This document shows, one piece after another, positions 25,927 through 37,881 of a stretch of DNA of 61,403 nt (positions are counted from its first letter, which is position 1; each line of letters opens with the position of its first letter). The stretch is from DATNNN01 sp035601815 (GTDB taxonomy: Bacteria; Pseudomonadota; Alphaproteobacteria; Rhizobiales; Xanthobacteraceae). Made by a program: the position numbers and the translations under genes. The stretch lies in assembly GCA_035601815.1 (NCBI GenBank), contig DATNNN010000160.1, positions 1 through 61,403 on the forward strand, given 5' to 3'. The notes beneath the pieces were generated by a model. The model worked only from the letters and a program-made list of their open reading frames with translations. It did not search any database and had not been told where the DNA came from.

Positions 25927-27030
25927 ATGAGCGCGAACGCCAACAAGAAGGGCCCACAGGAGCCGATCCCGCTCACGGTCCTCACCGGGTTCCTCGGCGC
26001 CGGCAAGACCACGCTGCTCAACCGCCTCCTGCGCGATCCGGCGCTCGCCGACACCGCCGTTCTGGTGAACGAGGTGGGTGAGATCGGCCTCGACCACATT
26101 CTCTATCAAATTCTCGACGAGGACATCGTGCTCTTGGCGAGCGGCTGCCTGTGCTGCTCGGTGCGCGGCGATCTGGTGTCGGCGCTGGAGAACCTGTTGC
26201 GCGGGCGCGACGCCGGCGAGATGACGCAATTCCGCCGGGTGGTGATCGAGACCACGGGCCTCGCCGATCCCGCCTCGGTGCTGCACGTGATCATGACCCA
26301 CCCGTATCTGGCGCTGCGCTACCGGCTCGACGGCGTAGTTACCGTGGTCGACGCGATGAACGGCGCGGGCACGCTCGATGCGCATGTGGAAGCGGTGAAA
26401 CAGGCGGCAGTCGCCGACCGTATCGTGCTGACAAAATCAGACCTTGCCGCAGCTGCGGGCGTGGCCGCCCTGAAGGAACGGCTCGCCCGCCTCAATCCCG
26501 CGGCGCCGGTGCTCGACGCGGCCAAGGGCGAGGCGGGCGCCGCGGCGCTCCTCAACGCCGGCCTGTTCGATCCGGCGCGCAAGGTTCCGGACGTGGCGCG
26601 CTGGCTCGCCGACGCGGCCGTGCACGCGGCGGAGCACGCCCATCACGGGCATGACCACCATCATCACGACGAGCGCATCCGTGTCTTCACCATCGCCACC
26701 GAGACGCCGATCCCGGCGGCGACGCTCGATCTCTTCCTCGATTTGCTGCGCTCGGTGCACGGCGCGAAGCTCCTGCGCCTCAAGGGTATCGTGCAACTCG
26801 CCGAGGAGCCGGAGCAGCCGATAGTGCTGCACGCGGTGCAGCACGTCCTCCACCCGCCGGCGCGGCTTCCGGCCTGGCCCGACGAGGACCGCCGCTCGCG
26901 GCTCGTTTGCGTCACCTACGACCTCGATCCCGCGATCGTTCGGCGGCTGTTCGACGCCTTCCTCGGCGTGCCGCGGGTGGACGCCCCAGACGCCGCGGCG
27001 TTGACCGATAATCCGCTGGCGATCCGCTGA
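25927..27030 (+). CDS. CobW/COG0523-family GTPase (metallochaperone)
   Basis: 367 residues of the G3E GTPase family. Walker A GFLGAGKTT at 21-29; the metal motif GCLCC with C74, C76 and C77; Walker B region VIETTGLADP; NKxD equivalent LTKSDLA. A histidine cluster HAHHGHDHHHHDE near residues 237-252 precedes the CobW C-terminal domain. Such proteins insert zinc or cobalt into client enzymes; the His-rich loop suggests zinc. The gene follows the carboxypeptidase by 11 bases and may be co-transcribed. Confidence 0.92.
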   Translation: MSANANKKGPQEPIPLTVLTGFLGAGKTTLLNRLLRDPALADTAVLVNEVGEIGLDHILYQILDEDIVLLASGCLCCSVRGDLVSALENLLRGRDAGEMTQFRRVVIETTGLADPASVLHVIMTHPYLALRYRLDGVVTVVDAMNGAGTLDAHVEAVKQAAVADRIVLTKSDLAAAAGVAALKERLARLNPAAPVLDAAKGEAGAAALLNAGLFDPARKVPDVARWLADAAVHAAEHAHHGHDHHHHDERIRVFTIATETPIPAATLDLFLDLLRSVHGAKLLRLKGIVQLAEEPEQPIVLHAVQHVLHPPARLPAWPDEDRRSRLVCVTYDLDPAIVRRLFDAFLGVPRVDAPDAAALTDNPLAIR

Positions 27031-27137
27031 CTTAGCACCCCTTCATTCGACCCAAGGCCCTTGCCACGACTGGGCTTCCTACGGGATGCTTCGGTCAGGA
27101 CGCCTTACAAGAAGCCGAGAACGCGAGGGGGAGGGGA

Positions 27138-28931
27138 ATGTTCGAGCGGGTGAAGTCGGAATTTCGATTCCTGCGGGGCATACTCGCCACGCTCAAGATG
27201 ACGACGCATATCGCCAAGAATCCGAACCGGGTTTTCCCCTGGGTGGTGGAGGAACTCGCCAAGAAATTCGGGCCGAACGAGGCGCTCGTTTCCGACCGCG
27301 AGCGCTTCACCTACGCCGAGCTTGACGCCCGCGCCAACCGCTACGCGCGCTGGGCGCTCGCCCAGGGCCTGAAGAAGGGCGACGTGGTCTGCCTGATGAT
27401 GCTGAGCCGGCCGGAATATATCGCGATCTGGCTTGGCATTACGCGGATCGGCGGGGTTGTGGCGCTAATCAACACCAATCTCACCGGCACGGCGCTCACG
27501 CACTCGGTGTCGATCGTCCAGCCGAAACACGTGATTGTCGTCAACGAGCTCATGCCCGCGTTCAGGACCGCGGAGACCAATCTCACCGTCAAGCCCAAGG
27601 TGTGGGTGCACGGCGCCAATGTCGCCGGCCACGACCGCATCGACACGGTGGTGTCCGGGCTCGACGGCGGCGAGCTGCCGGCCGAGCAGCGGCCGGTGCT
27701 GTCGATCAACGACTATGCCCTGTTCATCTACACGAGCGGCACCACCGGGCTGCCGAAGGCGGCCAACATCAATCACTACCGGTTGATGCTGGCGTCGCAC
27801 GCCTTTGCCGGCGTCATGGGTACGAAGTCGACCGACCGCATGTACGACTGCCTGCCCATGTACCATTCCAACGGCGGCATCGTGGCGACGGGCGCCACGC
27901 TGCTCGCCGGTGGCACGGTGATAATCCGCGAGAGGTTCTCCGCGCGCGAGTTCTGGGACGACGTCGTGCGCTGGAACTGCACCATGTTCTTCTACATCGG
28001 CGAGCTCTGCCGCTATCTCGTCACCGCGCCGCCATCGGAGGCGGAGAAGCGCCACAGGATTCGCCTGTGCTGCGGCAACGGCATGCGGCCGGACGTGTGG
28101 GGGCCGTTCCAGGCGCGCTACCACATCCCGCAAGTTATCGAGTTCTACGCCGCCACCGAGGGCAACGTCGGGGTGTTCAACTTCGACGGCAAGGCGGGCG
28201 CCGTCGGCCGCCTGCCATGGTACATGGCCCACCGCTTTCCCATCGCCGTGGTCAAGTTCGACATCGAGCGCGAGGAGCCGGTGCGCGGCCCGGACGGCTT
28301 CTGCATCCGCTGCAAGCCGGGCGAAGTGGGCGAGGTGGTCGGACGCATCCTCAACGACCCGAGCAAGCCGTCGGCCCGCTTCGAGGGCTACGCCGACAAG
28401 TCGGCGACCGAGAAGAAGATCCTGCGCAACGTGTTCGAGAAGGGCGACTCCTACTTTCGCACCGGCGACCTGATGAAGCAGGACGAGAATGGCTACTTCT
28501 ATTTCATCGATCGTATCGGCGACACCTACCGCTGGAAGGGCGAGAACGTCGCGACGTCGGAGGTGTCCGAGGCGATCACGGTATTCCCCGGCGTCGCCGA
28601 AGCGAACGTCTACGGCGTGCAGGTGCAGGGCCGCGACGGCCGCGCCGGCATGGCGGAGATCGTGTCGAAGGACAGGCTCGACCTGAAGACTCTCGGCCAG
28701 CACCTGGAGAAATCGCTGCCCGTCTATGCGCGGCCGCTATTCCTGCGGCTCAGCAGCAACATCGAAGTCACCGGCACCTTCAAGCAGAAGAAGGTCGATC
28801 TGGTGAAGGAAGGCTTCGACCCGGCGGTGATCAAGGACGATCTTTACTTCTTCGATTCGGAGAAGAGCGCGTTTGTCCACCTCGACAAGCCGCTGTACGA
28901 GCGCATCCAGTCGGGCGGGGTGCGTCTCTGA
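27138..28931 (+). CDS. Very-long/long-chain acyl-CoA synthetase (FATP-like)
   Basis: ATP-dependent ligase forming fatty acyl-CoA from free acid. 597 residues. Adenylation motifs: P-loop YTSGTTGLPKAA near residue 200, YAATEGNVGVFN near 340 (the FATP/SLC27 form of the A5 motif), and YFRTGDLMKQDENGYFYFIDR near 440. The N-terminal helical part (FRFLRGILATLKMT) is like FadD6/FATP enzymes that couple uptake to activation. Ribosome-binding site GGGGGAGGGG lies just upstream. Followed after three bases by the DUF924 gene. Confidence 0.92.
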   Translation: MFERVKSEFRFLRGILATLKMTTHIAKNPNRVFPWVVEELAKKFGPNEALVSDRERFTYAELDARANRYARWALAQGLKKGDVVCLMMLSRPEYIAIWLGITRIGGVVALINTNLTGTALTHSVSIVQPKHVIVVNELMPAFRTAETNLTVKPKVWVHGANVAGHDRIDTVVSGLDGGELPAEQRPVLSINDYALFIYTSGTTGLPKAANINHYRLMLASHAFAGVMGTKSTDRMYDCLPMYHSNGGIVATGATLLAGGTVIIRERFSAREFWDDVVRWNCTMFFYIGELCRYLVTAPPSEAEKRHRIRLCCGNGMRPDVWGPFQARYHIPQVIEFYAATEGNVGVFNFDGKAGAVGRLPWYMAHRFPIAVVKFDIEREEPVRGPDGFCIRCKPGEVGEVVGRILNDPSKPSARFEGYADKSATEKKILRNVFEKGDSYFRTGDLMKQDENGYFYFIDRIGDTYRWKGENVATSEVSEAITVFPGVAEANVYGVQVQGRDGRAGMAEIVSKDRLDLKTLGQHLEKSLPVYARPLFLRLSSNIEVTGTFKQKKVDLVKEGFDPAVIKDDLYFFDSEKSAFVHLDKPLYERIQSGGVRL

Positions 28932-28934
28932 TCG

Positions 28935-29486
28935 ATGGCGAGCGAGATTGCGACGCCGGAGGAAGTGCGGAGCTTCTGGCGCGAGGCCGGGCCCAAGCGC
29001 TGGTACAAGGTCGATCCCAGCTTCGACGAAGAGATCCGCGAGCGTTTCCTCGCCACCTGGGAAGCGGCGCGGGCGGGCGGCCTCGCGGCATGGGAGCAGA
29101 CGCCCGAGGGCGCGCTCGCGCTTCTCCTCGTGGTCGACCAGTTCCCGCGCAACATGTTTCGCGGCGACGCGCGGTCCTTTGTCACGGACGCTCTAGCGCG
29201 GGCGGTCGCCGGGCGGGCGATCGAGCGCAAGTTCGATCAGACGGTCGCGTCGCCCGAGCGGAACTTCTTCTACTTGCCGTATATGCATAGCGAAGCGCTC
29301 GCCGATCAGGAGCACGCGGTCGCCCTGATACGGGTGATCGGCGACGCCGACGGCATCAAGCACGCGGAAGCCCACCGCGACCTCATCCGGCGTTTCGGCC
29401 GGTTCCCGTTCCGCAACCAGGCGCTGGGCCGTACCTCGACCCCGGCGGAGGCCGAATACCTCGCCGCCGGCGGTTATCGCGCGTAG
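28935..29486 (+). CDS. DUF924-family protein
   Basis: 183 residues, all-helical. Typical DUF924 motifs: EVRSFWREAGPKRWYKVDPSFDEEIRERF at the N-terminus, LLLVVDQFPRNMFRG in the middle, NFFYLPYMHSE and RFGRFPFRNQALGR near the end. The structure is TPR-like; function unknown. It is immediately downstream of the FATP-like ligase and probably co-transcribed with it. Confidence 0.9.
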   Translation: MASEIATPEEVRSFWREAGPKRWYKVDPSFDEEIRERFLATWEAARAGGLAAWEQTPEGALALLLVVDQFPRNMFRGDARSFVTDALARAVAGRAIERKFDQTVASPERNFFYLPYMHSEALADQEHAVALIRVIGDADGIKHAEAHRDLIRRFGRFPFRNQALGRTSTPAEAEYLAAGGYRA

Positions 29487-29577
29487 TCGGCCCGACGTGA
29501 CCTATTTCCCTAACGCTTTCTTAAAGTTGGCCCGGTAGGTCGGTAGCGAACGCGAACCGAGATCGGGGAGTTTCACC

Positions 29578-30957
29578 TTGTCCATCGCCGGATCCGGCGA
29601 GACCAGACCGGGAATCCTGCGCGCCAGCGCAAGCGCGGTGGTCGCGCGGCTGAAAGAGCTGATCGCGTCCGACAATCATCACACCGTGGCGCAGCGCCAG
29701 GCGGGGATCGCGTTCGTCATCCGCGTGGTGGCCGCGGGTCTCGTCTTCATCTCCCAGATCGTGCTTGCGCGGTGGATGGGGCGCTTGGAGTTCGGCATCT
29801 ACGTCTACGTCTGGACCTGGCTCGTGCTGCTCGGCGGGTTGATGCCGCTCGGCATCTCGGTCGCCGCGCAGCGCTTCATCCCGGAATACACCGAACGCGG
29901 CGACCTCGACCGGCTGCGCGGGTTTCTCGCCGGCAGCCGGTGGCTTTGCTTCGGGCTTGGCACCGCGGGCGCGCTCGTGGGCGTCGCCTTGATCTGGCTG
30001 CTGCAGAACCAGCTCGCGCCCTATTACATTTTTCCGTTCGCGCTCGCCTGTGCCTGCCTGCCGGCGTACGCGACGAGCGACTGCCAGGACGGCATAGCGC
30101 GCTCCTACAATTGGATCGATCTCGCGATCGGACCCGTCTTCCTCGCCCGCCCGCTGCTCGTGCTCGGCATCATGGCGACCGTCCATGGGCTCGGCTGGCC
30201 GATGAACGCGAACACGACCATGGCGGCAGCGACCGTCGCCATCTGGGCGACGTGCGCGATCCAGTTTTTGCTGCTGGAGCGGCGCCTGCGCACCAAGGTC
30301 GAGCCCGGTTTGCGCCACTACGAGCCCGGCGTGTGGCTGAAGACCGGGCTTCCGATCTTCATGGTCGAGAGCTTCTACTTCCTGCTCACCTACACCGACA
30401 TCCTGGTGCTTGAGCTCTATGCCGGCCCCGGCGAGGTCGCGGTCTATTACGCGGCGACGAAGACGCTCTCCCTCGTCGCCTTCGTCTACTACGCCGTGTC
30501 GGCGGCGACGGCGCACCGCTTCTCCGAGTATCACGTGGCCGGCGATCGGCAGAAGCTCGAGGCGTTTCTTGCCGGCGCCATCCGCTGGACCTTCTGGCCG
30601 TCGCTGATCGCCACCATCGGCTTGCTCGCGCTCGGCAAGTTCATCCTCCAGCTGTTCGGACCGGGATTCGACCAGGGCTATTCGCTCTTGTTCGTGCTCT
30701 CGGTCGGGCTGCTCGCGCGCGCCGCGGTGGGTCCGGTCGAGCGGCTGCTCATGATGGTGGGCGAGCAGCGCATCTGCGCCGCTGCCTACGGCTGCTCCTT
30801 CGCCTTGAACTTGTCGCTCTGCACGCTCCTGATCCCGCGCTTCGGTGGGCTCGGCGCCGCAATGTCGACTGCGACCGCGCTCATCGTGGAATCGATCCTT
30901 CTGTTTCTTGCGACCAGGCGGCGGCTCGGCCTGCACGTCTTCGTCTGGCGCGGATAG
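29578..30957 (+). CDS. Wzx/MATE-like polysaccharide flippase
   Basis: 459 residues with 12 or so hydrophobic helices in the MOP superfamily pattern: QIVLARWMGRLEFGIYVYVWTW near the start and IPRFGGLGAAMSTATALIVESILL near the end. It would flip lipid-linked sugars across the inner membrane. Start is TTG at 29578, chosen because GGGGAG (29565-29570) lies seven bases upstream and no ATG fits. Seven bases separate its stop from the acyltransferase gene downstream, so the two probably act in one envelope pathway. Confidence 0.82.
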   Translation: MSIAGSGETRPGILRASASAVVARLKELIASDNHHTVAQRQAGIAFVIRVVAAGLVFISQIVLARWMGRLEFGIYVYVWTWLVLLGGLMPLGISVAAQRFIPEYTERGDLDRLRGFLAGSRWLCFGLGTAGALVGVALIWLLQNQLAPYYIFPFALACACLPAYATSDCQDGIARSYNWIDLAIGPVFLARPLLVLGIMATVHGLGWPMNANTTMAAATVAIWATCAIQFLLLERRLRTKVEPGLRHYEPGVWLKTGLPIFMVESFYFLLTYTDILVLELYAGPGEVAVYYAATKTLSLVAFVYYAVSAATAHRFSEYHVAGDRQKLEAFLAGAIRWTFWPSLIATIGLLALGKFILQLFGPGFDQGYSLLFVLSVGLLARAAVGPVERLLMMVGEQRICAAAYGCSFALNLSLCTLLIPRFGGLGAAMSTATALIVESILLFLATRRRLGLHVFVWRG

Positions 30958-30964
30958 GTCTGCC

Positions 30965-32167
30965 ATGGCCGCCGCCGCGCCGAACATCGTTCCCGCGCGC
31001 CGTGTCGACCGCACGCCGTCGCGCATGGTGCGGGCGGCGCGGCTGAAAGCCGACTGGAAGCCGCTCGCCGCACTCGACGCCACCGACATCGCCCGCTGGT
31101 GCGAGCTCGCCGGCCGTGCGCTCGAGCCCAATGTATTTCTGGAGCCTGCCCTCGCCACGGCGGCGCTTGGCCTGCCGGCGGCGCAGGGGATCGGCGCCAT
31201 GATGGTCCGTTCCGGCGCCCGTCTGCTCGGGTTCCTGCCCGGCCGTATCGAAAGTCTCGCCGACGGGCGGCCGGTGCCGACCTTTGTCGCCTGGACCCAT
31301 CCCTATGCGCCTCTTTCAACGCCGCTCGTGGACCGCGAGAGGGCCGACGACGCGCTCGAAGCGCTCGCCGGCGGACTCGTGCGGCTGCCGCAACGGCCGC
31401 GAGTGGCACTGCTGCCGCTCTTTCCCGAGGAGGGCGCGGTGGCGCGGCGCGTCACCGATCTCCTCTATCGCCGGGGCCAGACGGCGCGGCGGCTCGATCC
31501 GCACCGGCGGGCGGCGCTGATCCCGCAACCGGGCGGCGATCCGCTCGCGGCGGTTTCCGCCGGCCGGCTCAAGGAATTGCGCCGCCAGCACCGCCGCCTC
31601 GGCGAAAGCGGCGCGCTCGAGCACAAGACGATCGCCGACGTGGCCGCGATCGGCGACGCGGTCGCGGCCTATCTCGCGCTCGAAGCCACCGGCTGGAAAG
31701 GCCGGGCGGGGAGCGCCGCGAATCTCGACGATGCAGCGCGCATCTTTCTCTCTACCGCCGTCATCGGCCTGGCCCGGGAGAACAAGGCGCGCGTTGAGTT
31801 GCTCACCCTCGACGGCGACGCCATCGCGGCGGCGATTGTGCTGTTCTCCGGCACGCGTGCCTGGTTCTGGAAGATCGCCTACGACGAAGCCCACGCGCGC
31901 TTCTCGCCCGGCGCGCAGCTGGCGCTCGCGCTCACGCGCTCGCTCGGGGCGGACGGCCGCCTCGATCTCGTCGATTCCTGTGCCGTCGCCAGCCATCCCA
32001 TGATCGATTCATTGTGGAGCGGACGGCTCGCGGTCGCCGATTGGCTCGTGGCATTGCCCGGCGCCGCCGGCCGCTTCGACCTGCAGGCCGCCTGCGCCGC
32101 GGAAAGCCTTCGCCGCGCCGCGATCAGGCCGCTCAAGCGCCTGCGCGAACGGCTGCAGACCCTCTGA
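30965..32167 (+). CDS. GNAT-type acyltransferase (CelD/BioF2-like)
   Basis: 400 residues from the ATG at 30965; a longer frame overlaps the flippase gene. The C-terminal half carries a GNAT-like acetyltransferase fold of the CelD/BioF2 group, seen in SAGRLKELRRQHRRLGE and AIVLFSGTRAWFWKIAYDEAHARFSPG. Such proteins often sit in exopolysaccharide clusters. Pairing with the upstream flippase suggests modification of an exported glycan; the substrate is unknown. Confidence 0.72.
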   Translation: MAAAAPNIVPARRVDRTPSRMVRAARLKADWKPLAALDATDIARWCELAGRALEPNVFLEPALATAALGLPAAQGIGAMMVRSGARLLGFLPGRIESLADGRPVPTFVAWTHPYAPLSTPLVDRERADDALEALAGGLVRLPQRPRVALLPLFPEEGAVARRVTDLLYRRGQTARRLDPHRRAALIPQPGGDPLAAVSAGRLKELRRQHRRLGESGALEHKTIADVAAIGDAVAAYLALEATGWKGRAGSAANLDDAARIFLSTAVIGLARENKARVELLTLDGDAIAAAIVLFSGTRAWFWKIAYDEAHARFSPGAQLALALTRSLGADGRLDLVDSCAVASHPMIDSLWSGRLAVADWLVALPGAAGRFDLQAACAAESLRRAAIRPLKRLRERLQTL

Positions 32168-32168
32168 T

Positions 32169-33776
32169 TCACGCCTGCTCGCGCAACAGCCGGCGGATGA
32201 CCTTGCCGGTGGTGGTCATAGGCATCGATTCCACGAACGCCACCTCGCGCGGATACTCGTGCGCCGAGAGCCGCGTGCGCACGAATGCCTGGATTTCAGA
32301 TGCCAATGCGGCGGACGGGGCAAAGCCCGGCTTCAACTGCACGAAGGCCTTGACGATCTCGGTGCGCAGCGCGTCGGGTTTGCCGACCGCGGCGGCGAGC
32401 GCCACCGCCGGATGGCGGATCAGGCAGTCCTCGATCTCGCCGGGGCCGATGCGGTAGCCGGCGGACGTGATGACGTCGTCGTCGCGGCCGACGAAGCGCA
32501 CGTAGCCGTCTTCGTCGGCGATGCCCTGGTCGCCCGTGGTCATCCAGTCGCCGATGAACTTTTCGCGGGTGGCGTCGGGCCTGCCCCAGTACTCGAGAAA
32601 CATCACCGGGTCCGGCCGCTTCACCGCGATCTGGCCCAGCTCGCCTACCGCGCACACGCCGCCGTCGTCGCGGATGACCGCGACCTCGTGGCCGGGCACC
32701 GCCTTGCCGATGGCGCCCGGCTTCGACACGCCGATCGCCGCGCAGGACGACAGCACGATGTTGCATTCGGTCTGGCCGTAGAACTCGTTGATGGTGAGGC
32801 CCAGCGCCGCGCGGCCCCACTCGTAGGTCTCGACGCCGAGCGCCTCGCCGCCCGATCCGACGGTGCGGAGCGTGAGCGGCGCTTTTGGATTGCCCGCCGA
32901 GCGCAGCATGCGCAGGGCCGTGGGCGGGATGAAGCAATTGCGCACCTCGGCCTCCGCCATCAGCGCGAAGGCTTCCTCGGGATCGAACTTGTCGGTCTTC
33001 TTCGCCACCACCGGCACGCCGAGCGCGAGGCCGGGCAGGAGAATGTTGAGAAGCCCGCCGGCCCACGCCCAGTCCGCCGGCGTCCACATGCGGTCGCCGG
33101 GCTTGGGCAGGAACTCGTGGTGATACTGCACGCCGGGAAAATGGCCGAGCAGCACGCGGTGGCCGTGCAGCGCGCCCTTGGGCGGCCCGGTGGTGCCGGA
33201 GGTATAAACCATGAGCGCGGGATCGTCGGGCGAGGTGTCGAGCGGCATGAAAGCGTCGGACGCGCGCGCGAGCGTCTCGGAAAATCCTGCGGCGCCGTCG
33301 GCCGCACCGTCGATCGACAGCACGAGCGTCAGGTCGGGAAGCTCCTCGCGGATTTGCGCGAGCTTCGCGAGGCCGGCGGTATTGGTGACCACGGCGCGCG
33401 CGCCGGAATTTCCCAACCGATAGGATAGGGCCTCGACGCCGAACAGTGCCGCGAGCGGCAACGCGACGCCACCGAGCTTGTAGATGGCGAGGTGCGCGAT
33501 CGCCGTTTCCGGCGTCTGCGGCAGGATGATCGCGACCCGGTCGCGAGGCTTGATGCCATGGGCGGCGAGGGCGTTGGCGAGGCGGTTGGAGTCCGCGCGC
33601 AGCCGACCATAGGTGACGGTTTCGAGGCCGCGCTCGCGTTTCACCAACAGCGCCGGCCGGTCCGGCTCGCGTGCCGCCCATTTGTCGCAGGCGTCGACGC
33701 CGATGTTGTAGCGGGCGGGAATCTGCCAGCGGAAGGCGGCGCGCAGCCTTTCGTAATCGCGCACCTCCGGCAGCAT
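32169..33776 (-). CDS. Acyl-CoA synthetase (AMP-dependent, acetyl/propionyl/medium-chain type)
   Basis: 535 residues from the ATG at 33776; the open frame continues upstream but only into the CAP-protein gene. Adenylation motifs: VYTSGTTGPPKGALHGH near residue 180, NEFYGQTECNIV near 320, TGDQGIADEDGYVRFVGRDDDVI near 410, and the acyl-activating lysine in TTTGKVIRRLLRE at the C-terminus. The WTPADWAWAGGLLN signature places it among acyl-CoA synthetases for short or medium acids (AcsM-like). It follows the CAP lipoprotein gene by four bases on the same strand. Confidence 0.9.
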   Translation of the reverse strand: MLPEVRDYERLRAAFRWQIPARYNIGVDACDKWAAREPDRPALLVKRERGLETVTYGRLRADSNRLANALAAHGIKPRDRVAIILPQTPETAIAHLAIYKLGGVALPLAALFGVEALSYRLGNSGARAVVTNTAGLAKLAQIREELPDLTLVLSIDGAADGAAGFSETLARASDAFMPLDTSPDDPALMVYTSGTTGPPKGALHGHRVLLGHFPGVQYHHEFLPKPGDRMWTPADWAWAGGLLNILLPGLALGVPVVAKKTDKFDPEEAFALMAEAEVRNCFIPPTALRMLRSAGNPKAPLTLRTVGSGGEALGVETYEWGRAALGLTINEFYGQTECNIVLSSCAAIGVSKPGAIGKAVPGHEVAVIRDDGGVCAVGELGQIAVKRPDPVMFLEYWGRPDATREKFIGDWMTTGDQGIADEDGYVRFVGRDDDVITSAGYRIGPGEIEDCLIRHPAVALAAAVGKPDALRTEIVKAFVQLKPGFAPSAALASEIQAFVRTRLSAHEYPREVAFVESMPMTTTGKVIRRLLREQA

Positions 33777-33780
33777 GGCG

Positions 33781-34311
33781 CTAGCGCCGCGCCGGCTCCG
33801 CCAGCACGAACGCCCAGAACACCTTGTATTTCGAGCCGGGGGCGTAAGCGGTGGCGATGCCCATCTTGGTCGCGCCGGGAAGCAGCATGTTCGCGTTGTG
33901 CGAGGGCGAGTCGCGCCAGCCGGAGAACGCCTCGGCGAGCGTGCGGTAGCCGGCGCCGACGTTCTCCGCCGCGCGGGCGGCGTCATAATTCGCGGCCTTG
34001 AGACGCTGGGTGAAGCCGCGGCCGCCGGGATCGTGGGTCAGCTTGTCGATGGCAGCCATGCGGCGCGCCTGGTCCTGGGCGATCTGAAGCAGCGTGGGAT
34101 CGAGTTCGAGTGTAGGCAAGCCATTGGCGCGCCGATAGTCGGAGATGAGCGAGGCTGCGGCCGCGGCGTTCACCTCGGCGCCGCTACGGCCGAGGTTCTC
34201 GTAGAACGCGGGCGATTTGTCCGACTCCACGGTGCCGCAGGCGGCGAGAGCGAGGACCGCGAGAAGGAACGCCGCCGCGCGGCAGCGACGCTGAAATTTG
34301 GCGGTGTCCAC
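33781..34311 (-). CDS. CAP/SCP-domain lipoprotein
   Basis: 176 residues starting at GTG. A lipoprotein signal peptide ends in LAAC (residues 22-25), followed by a CAP (cysteine-rich secretory/PR1-like) domain: IAQDQARRMAAIDKLTHDPGG, AENVGAG, WRDSPSHNANML with the metal-site His/Glu residues conserved. Bacterial CAP proteins (YkwD type) are exported and poorly understood. It probably shares a transcript with the acyl-CoA synthetase downstream. Confidence 0.88.
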   Translation of the reverse strand: MDTAKFQRRCRAAAFLLAVLALAACGTVESDKSPAFYENLGRSGAEVNAAAAASLISDYRRANGLPTLELDPTLLQIAQDQARRMAAIDKLTHDPGGRGFTQRLKAANYDAARAAENVGAGYRTLAEAFSGWRDSPSHNANMLLPGATKMGIATAYAPGSKYKVFWAFVLAEPARR

Positions 34312-34408
34312 AGGACTTCCTTCTGGTGGGCGGGAATCGGCGTATATTGCCTGAGCGAACTCCCGGCGTCACGCCGATGTGCAGAGTGGCGCGAACTAGG
34401 GCGGCGCC

Positions 34409-37468
<3,060 letters not shown>

Positions 37469-37488
37469 TCCTTTGATTTTACGCGCTG

Positions 37489-37878
37489 CTACTTAGCCGG
37501 CGTGAACATGGGCAGCGGCGGACCGCCGTCGCTCGGCTTGAACGTGACCCGCACAGCCTGGCCGATCTTCACCGCGTTGGGGTCGCAGTCGACGATGTTG
37601 GTGATCATGGTCGGCCCTTCGGCGAGCGTCACGTAGGCGACCACGTAGGGCACCGGCGCGCGGCGCATGACGCTGTAGCTGTAGATCGTTCCCTTGCCGG
37701 AAGCCTCGACCCAGGTGGTGTCGTCGCTGAAGCAGAACGGGCAGATCGAGCGCGGGTAGAAGTGCGGCTCGCCGCAGGCATTGCACTTCTTGATGAGCAG
37801 CCGGCCTTTGGCCGCCGCGGCCCAGTAGGGCTTGGTCTCCGGACTCTGATCGGGCGCCTCGAGCTTTCGTTCGGCCAT
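37489..37878 (-). CDS. DUF35 OB-fold/zinc-ribbon protein, acyl-CoA binding
   Basis: 129 residues: a zinc ribbon with two C-x2-C pairs (KCNACGE and CPFCFS, about residues 32-50) then an OB fold (GKGTIYSYSVMRRAPVPYVVAYVTLAEGPTMITNIV). DUF35 proteins bind acyl-CoA and pair with thiolase-like partners; here the partner gene ends three bases upstream. Convergent with the helicase fusion, 20 bases apart. Steroid-catabolic Ltp2-ChsH2 complexes use this same pairing. Confidence 0.92.
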   Translation of the reverse strand: MAERKLEAPDQSPETKPYWAAAAKGRLLIKKCNACGEPHFYPRSICPFCFSDDTTWVEASGKGTIYSYSVMRRAPVPYVVAYVTLAEGPTMITNIVDCDPNAVKIGQAVRVTFKPSDGGPPLPMFTPAK

Positions 37879-37881
37879 GCT

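Noticed and set aside
29521..31200. 559-residue minus-strand frame opposite the flippase
   Set aside because: Antisense shadow with charged low-complexity product; plus strand has a membrane protein with a good ribosome-binding site.
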